DNA from: Xanthobacter dioxanivorans
GTDB lineage: Bacteria; Pseudomonadota; Alphaproteobacteria; Rhizobiales; Xanthobacteraceae
Assembly (NCBI RefSeq): GCF_016807805.1
Contig: NZ_CP063362.1
Coordinates: forward strand, 4,692,501 to 4,756,500
Direction of reading: 5' to 3'
Length of the DNA stretch: 64,000 nucleotides
Below the pieces are notes generated by a model, which had not been told where the DNA came from, ran no database searches, and saw only the letters and a list, made by a program, of their open reading frames with translations. A program made the position numbers and the translations under genes. Each line of letters opens with the position of its first letter. The stretch's first letter is position 1. Below, piece after piece: positions 38,306 to 46,735 of this stretch.

Positions 38306-39532
38306 TCACTTCTTCTCGCGCCGCGCCACCACCGGCGGGCAGGTGCTCTCGGAGAGGGGGCGGAAGGCCTCGTCGCCCGGCAGGGTGGCGACCAGGTCGT
38401 AGAGGTCCCACTCGTTCCTGGAGGCGGCCGGCGCCTTCACCTCGAACACGTAGAAGTCGTGCACCATGCGCCCGTCCTCGCGCAGGCGGGCGTTGCGCAC
38501 CACGTCATCCTTGATGGGCAATTCGGCCATCTTGGCCACCACGGTCTGCGCATCGTCGCTCTTCGCCGCCGCCGCCGATTTCAGGTAGTGCAGGACGGAG
38601 GAATAGACCCCCGCATGGATGGCGGAGGGGATCTTGCCGTTCTGCGCCTTGAACCGCTCGGAGAATGCGCGGGTGCCGTCGTCGAGGTTCCAGTAGAAGC
38701 CCTCGGACAGCAGCGTGCCCTGGGCGGTCTGAAGGCCCACGCTCTTCACGTCGAGGGCGGTGAGGAAGAAGGCGACCAGCTTCTGCTTCGAGCTGGTGAT
38801 GCCGAACTCGCGCGCCGTCTTGATGCCGGTCACCGTGTCGTTGCCGGCATTGGCGAGCGCGATGATGTCGGCGCCCGAGCCCTGGGCGGTGAGCAGCGGC
38901 GAGGACAGGTCCACCGCCGGGAAGGGATGGCGCACGGAGCCGAGGAACTTGCCGCCCTTCGCGCTCACCACCGTCTTGGCATCGGCCTCGAGCTGCTGGC
39001 CGAGGGCATAGTCCGCCGTCACCAGATACCAGGAGGTGCCAGGCTTGGTGAGGCGGTTGGCGATGCCGGCCACCTGCACGTAGGTATCCCACATCCACTG
39101 CACCACGTGGCCCGGCTGGCAGGCATCGCCGGTGAGACGGGCGGTGCCGCCGGGGAACAGGGCGACGCGGTTCTTCTCCTTCACCAGCGGCGCGATGGCG
39201 AGCTGGATGGAGGCGTTGGACATGTCGGCGAGAACGTCCACCCCGTCCTGGTCGATCCACTTGCGGGCGGTGGCGGAGGCGATGTCCGCCTTGTTCTGGT
39301 GGTCGGCGGAGATCATCTCGATCTTCATGCCGGCGCATTCGGCCTTCAGGCAGTCGTCGATGGCCATCTGCGCCGCGATCACCGAGCCCTTGCCGGTGAT
39401 ATCGGAATAGACGCCCGACATGTCGGTGAGCACGCCCACCTTCACCGTTCCGCCGGACACCTCGGCGGCGGCCGGAGTCACCGCGAGGCCCGCCGCCAGC
39501 ATCAAGGTGGCGCGGCTGATACCCGTCTTCAT
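38306..39532 (-). CDS. ABC transporter periplasmic binding protein (Peripla_BP_6), island copy 1
   Basis: This 408-residue binding protein has a signal peptide (MKTGISRATLMLAAGLAVTP, cleavage near AAA) and the opening VKVGVLTDMSGVYSDITGKG. It shares blocks with the protein at 45476-46735 (ADHQNKADIAS, ARKWIDQDGVDVLADMSNAS, and EGFYWNLDDGTRAFSERF), so the two are paralogues. No permease or ATPase gene accompanies it. It lies downstream of the beta-keto acid cleavage and cyclase genes and probably imports their substrate with a transporter encoded elsewhere. Confidence 0.9.
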   Translation of the reverse strand: MKTGISRATLMLAAGLAVTPAAAEVSGGTVKVGVLTDMSGVYSDITGKGSVIAAQMAIDDCLKAECAGMKIEMISADHQNKADIASATARKWIDQDGVDVLADMSNASIQLAIAPLVKEKNRVALFPGGTARLTGDACQPGHVVQWMWDTYVQVAGIANRLTKPGTSWYLVTADYALGQQLEADAKTVVSAKGGKFLGSVRHPFPAVDLSSPLLTAQGSGADIIALANAGNDTVTGIKTAREFGITSSKQKLVAFFLTALDVKSVGLQTAQGTLLSEGFYWNLDDGTRAFSERFKAQNGKIPSAIHAGVYSSVLHYLKSAAAAKSDDAQTVVAKMAELPIKDDVVRNARLREDGRMVHDFYVFEVKAPAASRNEWDLYDLVATLPGDEAFRPLSESTCPPVVARREKK

Positions 39533-39572
39533 GTCTTCCTCCCGTTCGTTTTGCTTGTCCGCGCGCCGAAGC

Positions 39573-40499
39573 TCAGAAGCTCACCTTGTCGGCGCCCTTG
39601 AGGCCCAGCGTGGCGCGCGCCTCGTCGGGGGTGGCGATCTCGTAGCCGAGCTCCTCCACGATGCGCCGGATCTTCGCCACCTGCTCGGCGTTGGAGGTGG
39701 CGAGCTTGCCGCGGCCGATGAACAGGCTGTCCTCCAGCCCCACGCGCACGTTGCCGCCCATCATCGCCGCCTGGGTGGCGAACGGCATCTGATTGCGCCC
39801 CGCGGCGAGCACGGACCAGTGGTAGTCCTTGCCGAACAGCTTGTCGGCGGTGCGCTTCATGAACATGAGGTTGTCCATGTCGGCGCCGATGCCGCCGAGG
39901 ATGCCGAAGATGAACTGGAGGAAGACCGGCGGCTTGAACCAGCCCTGGTCGAGGCAATGGGCGAGATTGTAGAGGTGGCCCACATCGTAGCATTCGTGCT
40001 CGAACTTGGTGCCGTGCTCCTCGCCGAGCATCTTGTAGATGCGCTCGATGTCGCCGAACGTGTTGCGGAAGATGAAGTCCTTGGTACCGGTAAGGTAGGG
40101 CTCCTCCCAGTCGTGCTTCCAGTTGGAATAGCGCTTCGCCAGCGGGTGCAGGGCGAAATTCATGGAGCCCATGTTGAGCGAGCACATCTCCGGCGCCGCC
40201 ATGAGCGGGGCGGCGAGGCGCTCCTCCACGCTCATGTTGAGGCCGCCGCCGGTGGTGATGTTGATCACCGCGTCGGTCGCCTGCTTGATGCGCGGCAGGA
40301 ATTCCATGAACACCGCAGGATCCGGCGTCGGCCGGCCGTCCTTCGGATCGCGGGCGTGGAGGTGCAGGATGGCGGCGCCGGCCTCGGCGGCGGCGATGGC
40401 CTGCTCGGCGATCTCGTTCGGGGTGATGGGCAGCGCGTCGGACATGGTGGGCGTGTGGATGCCGCCCGTCACCGCGCAGGTGATGATGACCTTGCTCAA
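39573..40499 (-). CDS. Beta-keto acid cleavage enzyme (BKACE, 3-keto-5-aminohexanoate cleavage family)
   Basis: A 308-residue TIM-barrel enzyme of the DUF849 family. Zn ligands appear in ILHLHARDPKDGRPT (His46, His48), with SDALPITPNEIAEQAI before it and GGNVRVGLEDSLFIGRG near residue 260. BKACE enzymes cleave a beta-keto acid with acetyl-CoA to acetoacetate plus a CoA thioester. The start is a TTG (40499) with ggag seven to ten bases upstream; the N-terminus MSKVIITCAVTGGIHTPT matches family starts. It follows the cyclase-family gene by 22 bp. The keto acid is not identifiable from sequence. Confidence 0.9.
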   Translation of the reverse strand: MSKVIITCAVTGGIHTPTMSDALPITPNEIAEQAIAAAEAGAAILHLHARDPKDGRPTPDPAVFMEFLPRIKQATDAVINITTGGGLNMSVEERLAAPLMAAPEMCSLNMGSMNFALHPLAKRYSNWKHDWEEPYLTGTKDFIFRNTFGDIERIYKMLGEEHGTKFEHECYDVGHLYNLAHCLDQGWFKPPVFLQFIFGILGGIGADMDNLMFMKRTADKLFGKDYHWSVLAAGRNQMPFATQAAMMGGNVRVGLEDSLFIGRGKLATSNAEQVAKIRRIVEELGYEIATPDEARATLGLKGADKVSF

Positions 40500-40521
40500 G
40501 ACGTATCTCCGGAAAATGCGT

Positions 40522-41295
40522 TCAATCGGGAAGAATGGCGACCGCCCGCGTCCAGCCGGCCGAGGCGGCGCGGACCTTCACGGGAAAGCAGCTCACGGTG
40601 AAGCCGGTCGAGGGCAGCGCTTCGAGATTGTGCAGCTTCTCGATCTGGCAATAGCCCTTCTCGCGGCCGGCCTTGTGCCCCTCCCAGACGATGGAGGGGT
40701 CGCCGGTCTCGGCAAACCGCCGGGCGGTGAAGCTGAACGGGGCATCCCAGCTCCAGCCGTCGGTGCCCACCACGCGGATGCCCTGGTTCACGAGGTGCAA
40801 CGTCGCGGCGCGGCCGAAGCCACAGCCCTTGTCCACATAGTCGGCCTCGCCGTAGCGGGCGCCGGCGGCGGTGTTGACCACGACGATCTCCAGCGGGCTC
40901 AGCGTGTGGCCGATGCGGGCGAGCTCGGCGTCGATCTCGTCGGGCGTCACCACGTGGCCGTCGGGCAGGTGGCGGAAATCCAGCTTCACGCCGGGGCGGA
41001 AGCACCAGTCGAGGGGAATCTCGTCGATGCTGATGGCGCGCGCGCCGCCGTCCATGGTGGGGTGATAGTGCCAGGGGGCGTCCACGTGGGTGCCGTTGTG
41101 GGTGTTGATGTGGGCGATCTCCGCCGCCCAGCCCAGGCCCTCGGGGAGTTGCTCCGGCTTCAGCCCCGGAAAGGCCCCGGTGAGGGTGCCCACGGTGTCC
41201 GCATGGGTGAGATACTCGATCCGCACCCGCTGGAAGGGGGGGTCGGCGGGCACATCGTTTTCCAGCGGAATGGAGATGTCGACAAACCTTGGCAC
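40522..41295 (-). CDS. Cyclase-family metal hydrolase (kynurenine formamidase-like)
   Basis: With a GTG start at 41295 the protein has 257 residues. It carries the metal motif HNGTHVDAPWH (His66, His70, Asp72, His76), the HxGTHxDxPxH signature of the cyclase family. Family members hydrolyse N-formylkynurenine, isatin or related amides and lactones. It opens the minus-strand part of the catabolic island and diverges from a TetR-type regulator across a palindromic operator. No kynurenine pathway gene is nearby, so another cyclic amide, imide or lactone is more likely. An ATG at 41373 would place the start within the palindrome and is less likely. Confidence 0.85.
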   Translation of the reverse strand: MPRFVDISIPLENDVPADPPFQRVRIEYLTHADTVGTLTGAFPGLKPEQLPEGLGWAAEIAHINTHNGTHVDAPWHYHPTMDGGARAISIDEIPLDWCFRPGVKLDFRHLPDGHVVTPDEIDAELARIGHTLSPLEIVVVNTAAGARYGEADYVDKGCGFGRAATLHLVNQGIRVVGTDGWSWDAPFSFTARRFAETGDPSIVWEGHKAGREKGYCQIEKLHNLEALPSTGFTVSCFPVKVRAASAGWTRAVAILPD

Positions 41296-41337
41296 GGCGT
41301 TTCCATCCTTCCCAGCGGCGGCCCGCCAGACCCTGTT

Positions 41338-41373
41338 TTGAACAGTCGTACATGTTATTGTACGATCGTACAA
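41338..41373 (+). promoter_or_regulatory. Promoter with overlapping 16-bp perfect palindrome (operator) before the TetR-type gene
   Basis: TTGAAC (41338-41343), a 17-base spacer and TACGAT (41361-41366) form a promoter-like pair for the plus-strand regulator. The perfect palindrome TTGTACGATCGTACAA (41358-41373) covers the -10 element and also sits upstream of the divergent cyclase gene. Another GTAC-containing half lies nearby (gtcgtacatg). This is the arrangement of an autorepressed TetR regulator controlling a divergent operon. Confidence 0.6.
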
Positions 41374-41430
41374 TACGGATCACCGCCCGTCTCGTGCCCA
41401 CATGGCGCAGGGGGGACTCTGAAGCTAAGA

Positions 41431-42207
41431 ATGGGCATGGCCACGCAGGACGACACGCCACACCGCACGCCGCGCGCCCGAACGCCGGGCCTCCGAACGC
41501 CGGATCTGCCGGGCACGCGTGAGGCCGCGCCGCTGCGGGCACGCGGCCCACGGCGCTCGGCCGTGCCGCCGGGCGAGCCGCAGCGCCCGGACCGGCGGCA
41601 GGATATCCTCGCCAGCGCGGAAGCCCTGTTCGCCGAGCGCGGTTATGCCGCCGTCTCGGTGCGCGACATCGCCGCGCGGGCCGGCGTGCCGGTCGCTCTC
41701 GTCGGCTATTATTTCGGCCGCAAGCCGGAGCTTCTCGCCACCGTCTTCGAGCATCGCCAGGGCTATCTGGAAGAGCGCATCGCCCGCATCCGCACGGTGG
41801 GGGCCAAAGGCCCGGGGCCGGGACGCATCGAGGAGATCGTGCACGCCTGGGCCGAGCCGGTGGTGCGGCTCCACGGCAGCGCCAGCGGGGATTCCTTCTC
41901 CCTCCTGGTCGCCCGCACCGCGTGGGATCCGGGGCCGGAGGCCTCCGCCATCATCGAGCGCTTCTACGACCCGCTGGTCCATGCCTTCCTCGACGCCATG
42001 CGCATCGCCCTGCCCGCCTGCCCGGAGGACCGGCTGCTGTGGGCCTACGAATACTCCGTGGGAGCCCTGCTCATGTATGTCGCCGACAAGCGCATCGAGC
42101 GCATCTCGGGCGGCCGCGCGACCACGGGCGACCCGGCCTTGTTCGAGGACTTCGTGCACTTCGTCAGCGCCGGCTTCCACGCTCTGTGCCGGCGCGGCGG
42201 AGCCTGA
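41431..42207 (+). CDS. TetR/AcrR family transcriptional regulator
   Basis: The 258-residue regulator has an N-terminal extension of ~50 Arg/Pro-rich residues. The TetR helix-turn-helix follows: RQDILASAEALFAERGYAAVSVRDIAARAGVPVALVGYYFGRKPEL (from ~residue 57). The C-terminal ligand domain shows the TetR_C segment around ARTAWDPGPEASAIIERFYDPL. The start ATG at 41431 (or 41437) lies 58 bp after the palindromic operator. It probably represses itself and the divergent cyclase/BKACE/binding-protein operon. Its inducer would be the pathway substrate or its CoA ester. Confidence 0.88.
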   Translation: MGMATQDDTPHRTPRARTPGLRTPDLPGTREAAPLRARGPRRSAVPPGEPQRPDRRQDILASAEALFAERGYAAVSVRDIAARAGVPVALVGYYFGRKPELLATVFEHRQGYLEERIARIRTVGAKGPGPGRIEEIVHAWAEPVVRLHGSASGDSFSLLVARTAWDPGPEASAIIERFYDPLVHAFLDAMRIALPACPEDRLLWAYEYSVGALLMYVADKRIERISGGRATTGDPALFEDFVHFVSAGFHALCRRGGA

Positions 42208-42228
42208 GGCCCCGGCGCGCCCGGCCGA

Positions 42229-43198
42229 TCAGATCTGGCTGAGATAGGGCGGCGTCTTCAGCGGGTGCAGCCGGGAGGTGATCTCGAACCGCTTCAGCCA
42301 GCGATCCACCGCATCCTGAAGATGCGCCGCGAGAGCGGCAGCCGCGTGGTCCGCCCGCCCGTCGAGCAGATGCTCGACGATGCCCAGATGCTCGTTGAGC
42401 GCCGCCTCGATCAGCGAGATGGGGATGCCGAGGAAGGGATCGAACAGGTAGCGCGTCGGTCCGAACAGCAGGTGCGTGCGCTTGAGCGCGCGCAGGATCT
42501 CCTCGTTCGGACAATAGCCGAGCAGGGTGACGTGCAGGTCGTTTTCCGCATGGTCGAAGCGGGCGCTGTCGATGGGGGTGTCATTGCGCGTCGAAATGAT
42601 GGTCGCGCGCATCTCCTCCAGCACCCGGCGCGGCACCACCCCCGCCGCCTGCGCCAGCGCCGCCGGCTCCAGCAGGCAGCGCAGCTCGTAGAGGTGGCGG
42701 ATGCGATCCGGCGTCATCTTCTCCGCCACCCAGTGGCCGGCGCTGTCCTTGGCCACGAGGCCGACGCCGTGCATCCGCGCGAGGAGGTCGCGGGTCACCG
42801 TGCGGCTGACGCCGAAATGCTCGGCGAGGCGCAGCTCGTTCACGCGCACCGATCCGAACAGGGTGCGGATGAACAGCTCCTGCTCCACCTCCTCGTACAT
42901 GCGCTCCCACTGGCGGGGGCCGAGAGATCGACCGGGTCGAGGGCCGCAATGCCCGCCCCCTCGCCTTCGGACAGCCCGCGCACGCGATAGCCCCGCCCCG
43001 TCAGCGCATCCACCAGCCCGTCCCGGCAGAGCCGGTCGAGCGCCTGGCGCGCCGGCGAGCGGCTGGTGGCGAAGGCGCGCACCAGCTCCGCCTCCATCAG
43101 CCGCTCCCCGGCTTGAGCTGGCCGCTCTCGATCATCTCCTTGAGGCGCAGATAGACCCTGTCCTGCAAGGACGAACCGGTCGTGCCGGCGTCCGTCAT
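42229..43198 (-). pseudogene. GntR-family regulator with two winged-helix domains and an FCD domain, two -1 frameshifts
   Basis: Three frames together encode one protein. Segment 1 (from ATG 43198): MTDAGTTGSSLQDRVYLRLK, then a GntR start. Segment 2: MEAELVRAFATSRSPARQAL and RDGLVDALTGRGYRVRGL, the rest of the first wing. Segment 3: MYEEVEQELFIRTLFGSVRV, RLAEHFGVSRTVTRDLLARM (second winged helix) and the FCD ligand domain to 42229. One extra base in the C-run at 43106-43109 and one in the G-run at 42915-42919 restore a 323-residue reading frame. Both losses are in homopolymers, so error is likely. It diverges from the alpha-hydroxy acid oxidase operon and is its likely regulator. Confidence 0.8.
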
Positions 43199-43291
43199 CG
43201 CCCTTCCCTTCCTGTGACGCCCCACCGGGCGCGCATCGGACCTATCCGACACCCGCCGTGCGGGGCAAGGCGCTCCCGCCCGATCGATCCC

Positions 43292-43320
43292 TTGACATCC
43301 GCCACCGGATCGCGTCTAAG
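43292..43320 (+). promoter_or_regulatory. Sigma-70 type promoter of the hydroxy-acid oxidase operon
   Basis: A perfect -35 box TTGACA (43292-43297), a 17-base spacer and TCTAAG (43315-43320, 4 of 6) lie ~95 bp before the first start codon and directly upstream of a large inverted repeat. Confidence 0.65.
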
Positions 43321-43321
43321 C

Positions 43322-43353
43322 TTAAACGTACTTTGAATGCAAAGTACGTTTAA
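43322..43353. promoter_or_regulatory. 32-bp inverted repeat operator at the start of the hydroxy-acid oxidase operon
   Basis: Arms TTAAACGTACTTTG (43322-43335) and CAAAGTACGTTTAA (43340-43353) are perfect 14-base complements around AATG. The repeat begins one base after the -10 element and covers the expected transcription start. A repressor bound here would block the promoter. The divergent GntR protein is the obvious candidate. Confidence 0.75.
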
Positions 43354-43415
43354 TTCAAGCTCCCCCGCGCCGGCCCTGGACGGTGCGGGGCAGAAACAAC
43401 CAGCGGACGGCGATT

Positions 43416-44606
43416 GTGGCTTCCACGCGCGGCACCATCACCTCGATCGAAGACCTCCGGCAGCTCGCGCAGCGGCGGGTGCCGCGCATGTTCTACGACT
43501 ACGTGGATTGCGGCGCCTGGACCGAGAGCACCTACCGCGCCAACAGCGAGGACCTCGCGCGCATCCGGCTGCGCCAGCGGGTCGGCATCGACATTTCGCA
43601 GCGCAATCTCTCCACGCGCATGGTGGGCGAGGCGGTCACCATGCCGGTGGCGCTCGCCCCGACCGGCCTTGCCGGCATGCAGTGGGCGGACGGGGAAATC
43701 CTCGCGGCGCGCGCCGCCGAAAGGTTCGGCGTGCCCTTCGCGCTCTCCACCGTCAGCGTGTGCTCCATCGAGGACGTGGCGGCGCACACCTCGCGCCCGT
43801 TCTGGTTCCAGCTCTACATGATGAAGGACCGCGCCTTCATGCAGCGGCTGATCGCCCGCGCGCGGGACGCCAACTGCTCGGCGCTGGTGCTCACCCTCGA
43901 CCTCCAGGTGCAGGGCCAGCGCCACAAGGACATCAAGAACGGCCTGTCCACGCCGCCCAAGCCCACCCTGCGCAACCTCGCCAACCTGGCGACGAAGCCA
44001 CGCTGGTGCCTGAACATGCTGGGCACGAAGCGGCGCACGTTCCGCAACATCGTCGGCCATGTGGAGGGGGTGGAGGACGTCTCCTCCCTCGCCCACTGGG
44101 TCGCCGGCCAGTTCGACCAGACGCTGAGCTGGGAGGACGTGCGCTGGGTCCGCCGCCTATGGGACCGCAAGCTGATCCTCAAGGGCATCCTCGATCCCGA
44201 AGACGCCCGCATCGCCGCCACGACGGGGGCGGACGCCATCGTCGTCTCCAACCATGGCGGCCGGCAGCTCGACGGCGCCGCCTCCAGCATCTCCATGCTT
44301 CCCGCCGTGGCGGAGGCGGCCGGCGAGCAGGTAGAGGTGCTGTTCGACGGCGGCATCCGCTCCGGGCAGGACGTGCTGCGGGCGCTCGCCTTGGGCGCGA
44401 AGGGCGTGCTCATCGGGCGCGCCTTCCTCTACGGGCTGGGCGCCATGGGCGAAGCGGGGGTCACCGCCTGCCTCGACATCATCCGCAAGGAGCTGGACGT
44501 GACCATGGCCCTGTGCGGCATCACCGACGTGGCGGAGGCCCGCCGCGCCCTGCTGGAGGCGCGGGCGCCGGCGCAGCCCGAGCCGCGCCTCGCCCGCCAC
44601 GCCTGA
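43416..44606 (+). CDS. FMN-dependent alpha-hydroxy acid oxidase/dehydrogenase (LldD family)
   Basis: The protein has 396 residues from the GTG at 43416 (a further in-frame GTG is at 43383). It opens ITSIEDLRQLAQRRVPRMFY and continues YVDCGAWTESTYRANSEDL, characteristic of LldD-like enzymes. The substrate-binding Arg/His pair is in SNHGGRQLDGA, preceded by LKGILDPEDARIA, and the FMN phosphate site is FDGGIRSGQDVLRALALGAK. It oxidises a 2-hydroxy acid (lactate, mandelate, glycolate or longer) to the 2-keto acid. It is the first gene of the plus-strand half of the island, under the 43322 operator. Confidence 0.92.
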   Translation: MASTRGTITSIEDLRQLAQRRVPRMFYDYVDCGAWTESTYRANSEDLARIRLRQRVGIDISQRNLSTRMVGEAVTMPVALAPTGLAGMQWADGEILAARAAERFGVPFALSTVSVCSIEDVAAHTSRPFWFQLYMMKDRAFMQRLIARARDANCSALVLTLDLQVQGQRHKDIKNGLSTPPKPTLRNLANLATKPRWCLNMLGTKRRTFRNIVGHVEGVEDVSSLAHWVAGQFDQTLSWEDVRWVRRLWDRKLILKGILDPEDARIAATTGADAIVVSNHGGRQLDGAASSISMLPAVAEAAGEQVEVLFDGGIRSGQDVLRALALGAKGVLIGRAFLYGLGAMGEAGVTACLDIIRKELDVTMALCGITDVAEARRALLEARAPAQPEPRLARHA

Positions 44607-44659
44607 ACGCATCCCGTCCGCGCGCGCCGCGGGCCCAAGGAGATCAAGGGAGAAGACAG

Positions 44660-45424
44660 ATGTTCGGCAATTACAAGATGCACCCCAACAGCGGGGTGAA
44701 TCCGCCCTATTCGCCGGCCTATCCGGTGGAATGGGAATGCGCCCTGCGCACCCTCGAGGTGATGACCCGGGTGGACCAGAAGAAGGTGGCGGCGCTGCTC
44801 GCCGACACCCCGTTCGAGCTGGTGAACGACCGCGTCGCCTTCCGCTTCATGGCTTCTCCCGGCCACACGCTGGCGGTCCACCAGGGCCGGATGTTCGACC
44901 TGATGGTGACGGTGGCGGTGCGCTACGAGGACCTGTTCACCCAAACCCACATCTACATGTACTGCTCCGACCCCATGGGCATCGCCGCGGGGCGCGAGCT
45001 GTTCGGCTACACCAAGAAGGACTGCACCTTCCGCTTCGACGAAGCCGCCGACGGCAACATCCAGAGCGCCGTCATCCGTCGCGGCGTGCCTTTGGCCGAG
45101 GTCTCCTTCACGCCCGATCCGTCGGCCCCGGTGGTGCGGCTGGTGGACGATGTGGAGCAGCCCGGCGGCGAGATCCACGTGCGCCGCCTGCCCCATCCCG
45201 AGCGCCTCGAAACCGCCTACGCGGACATCGTCTACCGCCGCACCCCCATCGCCTATTCGGCGCCGGTGTCCGGCCGGGTGTCCATGAGCCTGCACGAGAG
45301 CGCGTTCGACCCGCTCACCGAGCTGGAACCGGAAATCCTCTCCGCCCAGTTCATGGTGTCCGACGTCTATGGCGGCGGCTTCGCGGTGGAGGATCGCCGG
45401 CTGCTCAAGCGGCTCATTCCCTGA
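44660..45424 (+). CDS. Acetoacetate decarboxylase family protein
   Basis: A 254-residue protein starting at ATG 44660, after agaagaca. It carries the ADC core GRELFGYTKKD (residues ~111-121) with a lysine pair at the Schiff-base position (Lys119/Lys120), plus the opening MHPNSGVNPPYSPAYP and FDPLTELEP. Members decarboxylate acetoacetate or, in some branches, act as dehydratases or aldolases on keto acids. The link to BKACE is suggestive: BKACE releases acetoacetate. The two enzymes lie in divergent halves of one island, so this protein may consume acetoacetate or handle the pathway keto acid itself. Confidence 0.88.
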   Translation: MFGNYKMHPNSGVNPPYSPAYPVEWECALRTLEVMTRVDQKKVAALLADTPFELVNDRVAFRFMASPGHTLAVHQGRMFDLMVTVAVRYEDLFTQTHIYMYCSDPMGIAAGRELFGYTKKDCTFRFDEAADGNIQSAVIRRGVPLAEVSFTPDPSAPVVRLVDDVEQPGGEIHVRRLPHPERLETAYADIVYRRTPIAYSAPVSGRVSMSLHESAFDPLTELEPEILSAQFMVSDVYGGGFAVEDRRLLKRLIP

Positions 45425-45475
45425 CCTGAAACGCCGCGCCAAGCGGATCGCCACAACAAAAGAGGGAGGATTTTC

Positions 45476-46735
45476 ATGATCAGCCACACACCCCGCCCTG
45501 GCCAGCGTTCCGCCGGGGCACTGTCACGGCGCGCGCTTCTGGCCGCCGCCGGAGCCTTCGCCCTCGCCGCGCCACACGCGGCCTTCGCCCAGGAGGGAAA
45601 GCCGATCCGCATCGGCGTCCTCACCGACATGTCGAGCCTTTATGCCGACGTGACCGGCAAGGGCTCGGTGGCCGCCACCCAGATGGCGGTGGAGGACTTC
45701 AACGCCGCCGGCAAGCCGCTGAAGGTGGAGATCATCGCCGCCGACCACCAGAACAAGGCGGACGTGGCCGCCTCCATCGCCCGCAAATGGTTCGACACCG
45801 ATGGCGTCGACATGATCGTGGACGTGCCCAATTCCGCGGTCGCGCTGGCGGTGAGCTCCATCGCCCGCGAGAAGAACAAGGTCATGATCGCCTCCGGCCC
45901 GTCCTCCTCGGACCTCACCGGCAAGGCCTGCGCACCAACCACGGTGCATTGGACCTACGACACCTATGCGCTCGCCACGGGAGCTGCGACCGCGGTGGTG
46001 GAATCCGGCGGCAAGTCGTGGTTCACGCTGACCGCCGACTACGCCTTCGGCCACGCCATGGAGCAGGACGTCAAGAACGTGGTGGCCCGCACCGGCGGCA
46101 AGGTCATCGGCGGCGTGCGCGCGCCGCTGAACACGCAGGACTTCTCCTCCTTCCTGCTGCAGGCCCAGTCCTCCGGCGCGCAGGTGGTCGGGCTCATCAA
46201 TGCGGGCGGCGACACCATCAACTCCATCAAGCAGGCGGTGGAGTTCGGCATTCCCGCCGGCGGCCAGCGCCTCGTCGCCACGGTGCTGTACATCACCGAC
46301 GTGCATTCGCTCGGGCTGAAGACGGCGCAGGGGCTCCAGTTCACCGAATCCTTCTACTGGGACCTGAACGACGGCACCCGCGCCTGGACCAAGCGCTTCA
46401 CCCCGCGCAATGACGGGCGCTATCCGAGCGCGCTGCATGCCGGCGCCTATGCCTCGACCCTGCACTATCTCAAGGCCGTGTCCGCCCTCGGCAGCGCCAT
46501 CGACGGCACGGCGGTGGTGGACAAGATGAAGGCTCTGCCCACCGACGATCCGCTGTTCGGCAAGGGCTCGATCCGCGTCGACGGTCGCAAGATCCACCCC
46601 ATGTTCCTGTTCCAGGTGAAAAAGCCCGAAGAGTCCAAGTATCCCTGGGACTATTACAACGTCATCAAGTCGATCCCGCCGGAGCAGGTCTGGCGCCCGC
46701 TCTCCGAAGGCGGCTGCCCGCTGGTGAAATCGTGA
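45476..46735 (+). CDS. ABC transporter periplasmic binding protein (Peripla_BP_6), island copy 2
   Basis: A 419-residue binding protein with a long signal peptide that contains SRRALLAAAGAFALAAPHAAFA, possibly a Tat signal (one Ser-Arg-Arg motif). The mature part opens IRIGVLTDMSSLYADVTGKG. It is paralogous to 38306-39532, sharing ADHQNKADVAA, ARKWFDTDGVDMIVD and SFYWDLNDGTRAWTKRF. It too lacks cognate permease genes. A GGAGG site precedes the start. Its stop overlaps the start of the SDR gene (GTGA). It probably recognises the 2-hydroxy acid or a related compound. Confidence 0.9.
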   Translation: MISHTPRPGQRSAGALSRRALLAAAGAFALAAPHAAFAQEGKPIRIGVLTDMSSLYADVTGKGSVAATQMAVEDFNAAGKPLKVEIIAADHQNKADVAASIARKWFDTDGVDMIVDVPNSAVALAVSSIAREKNKVMIASGPSSSDLTGKACAPTTVHWTYDTYALATGAATAVVESGGKSWFTLTADYAFGHAMEQDVKNVVARTGGKVIGGVRAPLNTQDFSSFLLQAQSSGAQVVGLINAGGDTINSIKQAVEFGIPAGGQRLVATVLYITDVHSLGLKTAQGLQFTESFYWDLNDGTRAWTKRFTPRNDGRYPSALHAGAYASTLHYLKAVSALGSAIDGTAVVDKMKALPTDDPLFGKGSIRVDGRKIHPMFLFQVKKPEESKYPWDYYNVIKSIPPEQVWRPLSEGGCPLVKS

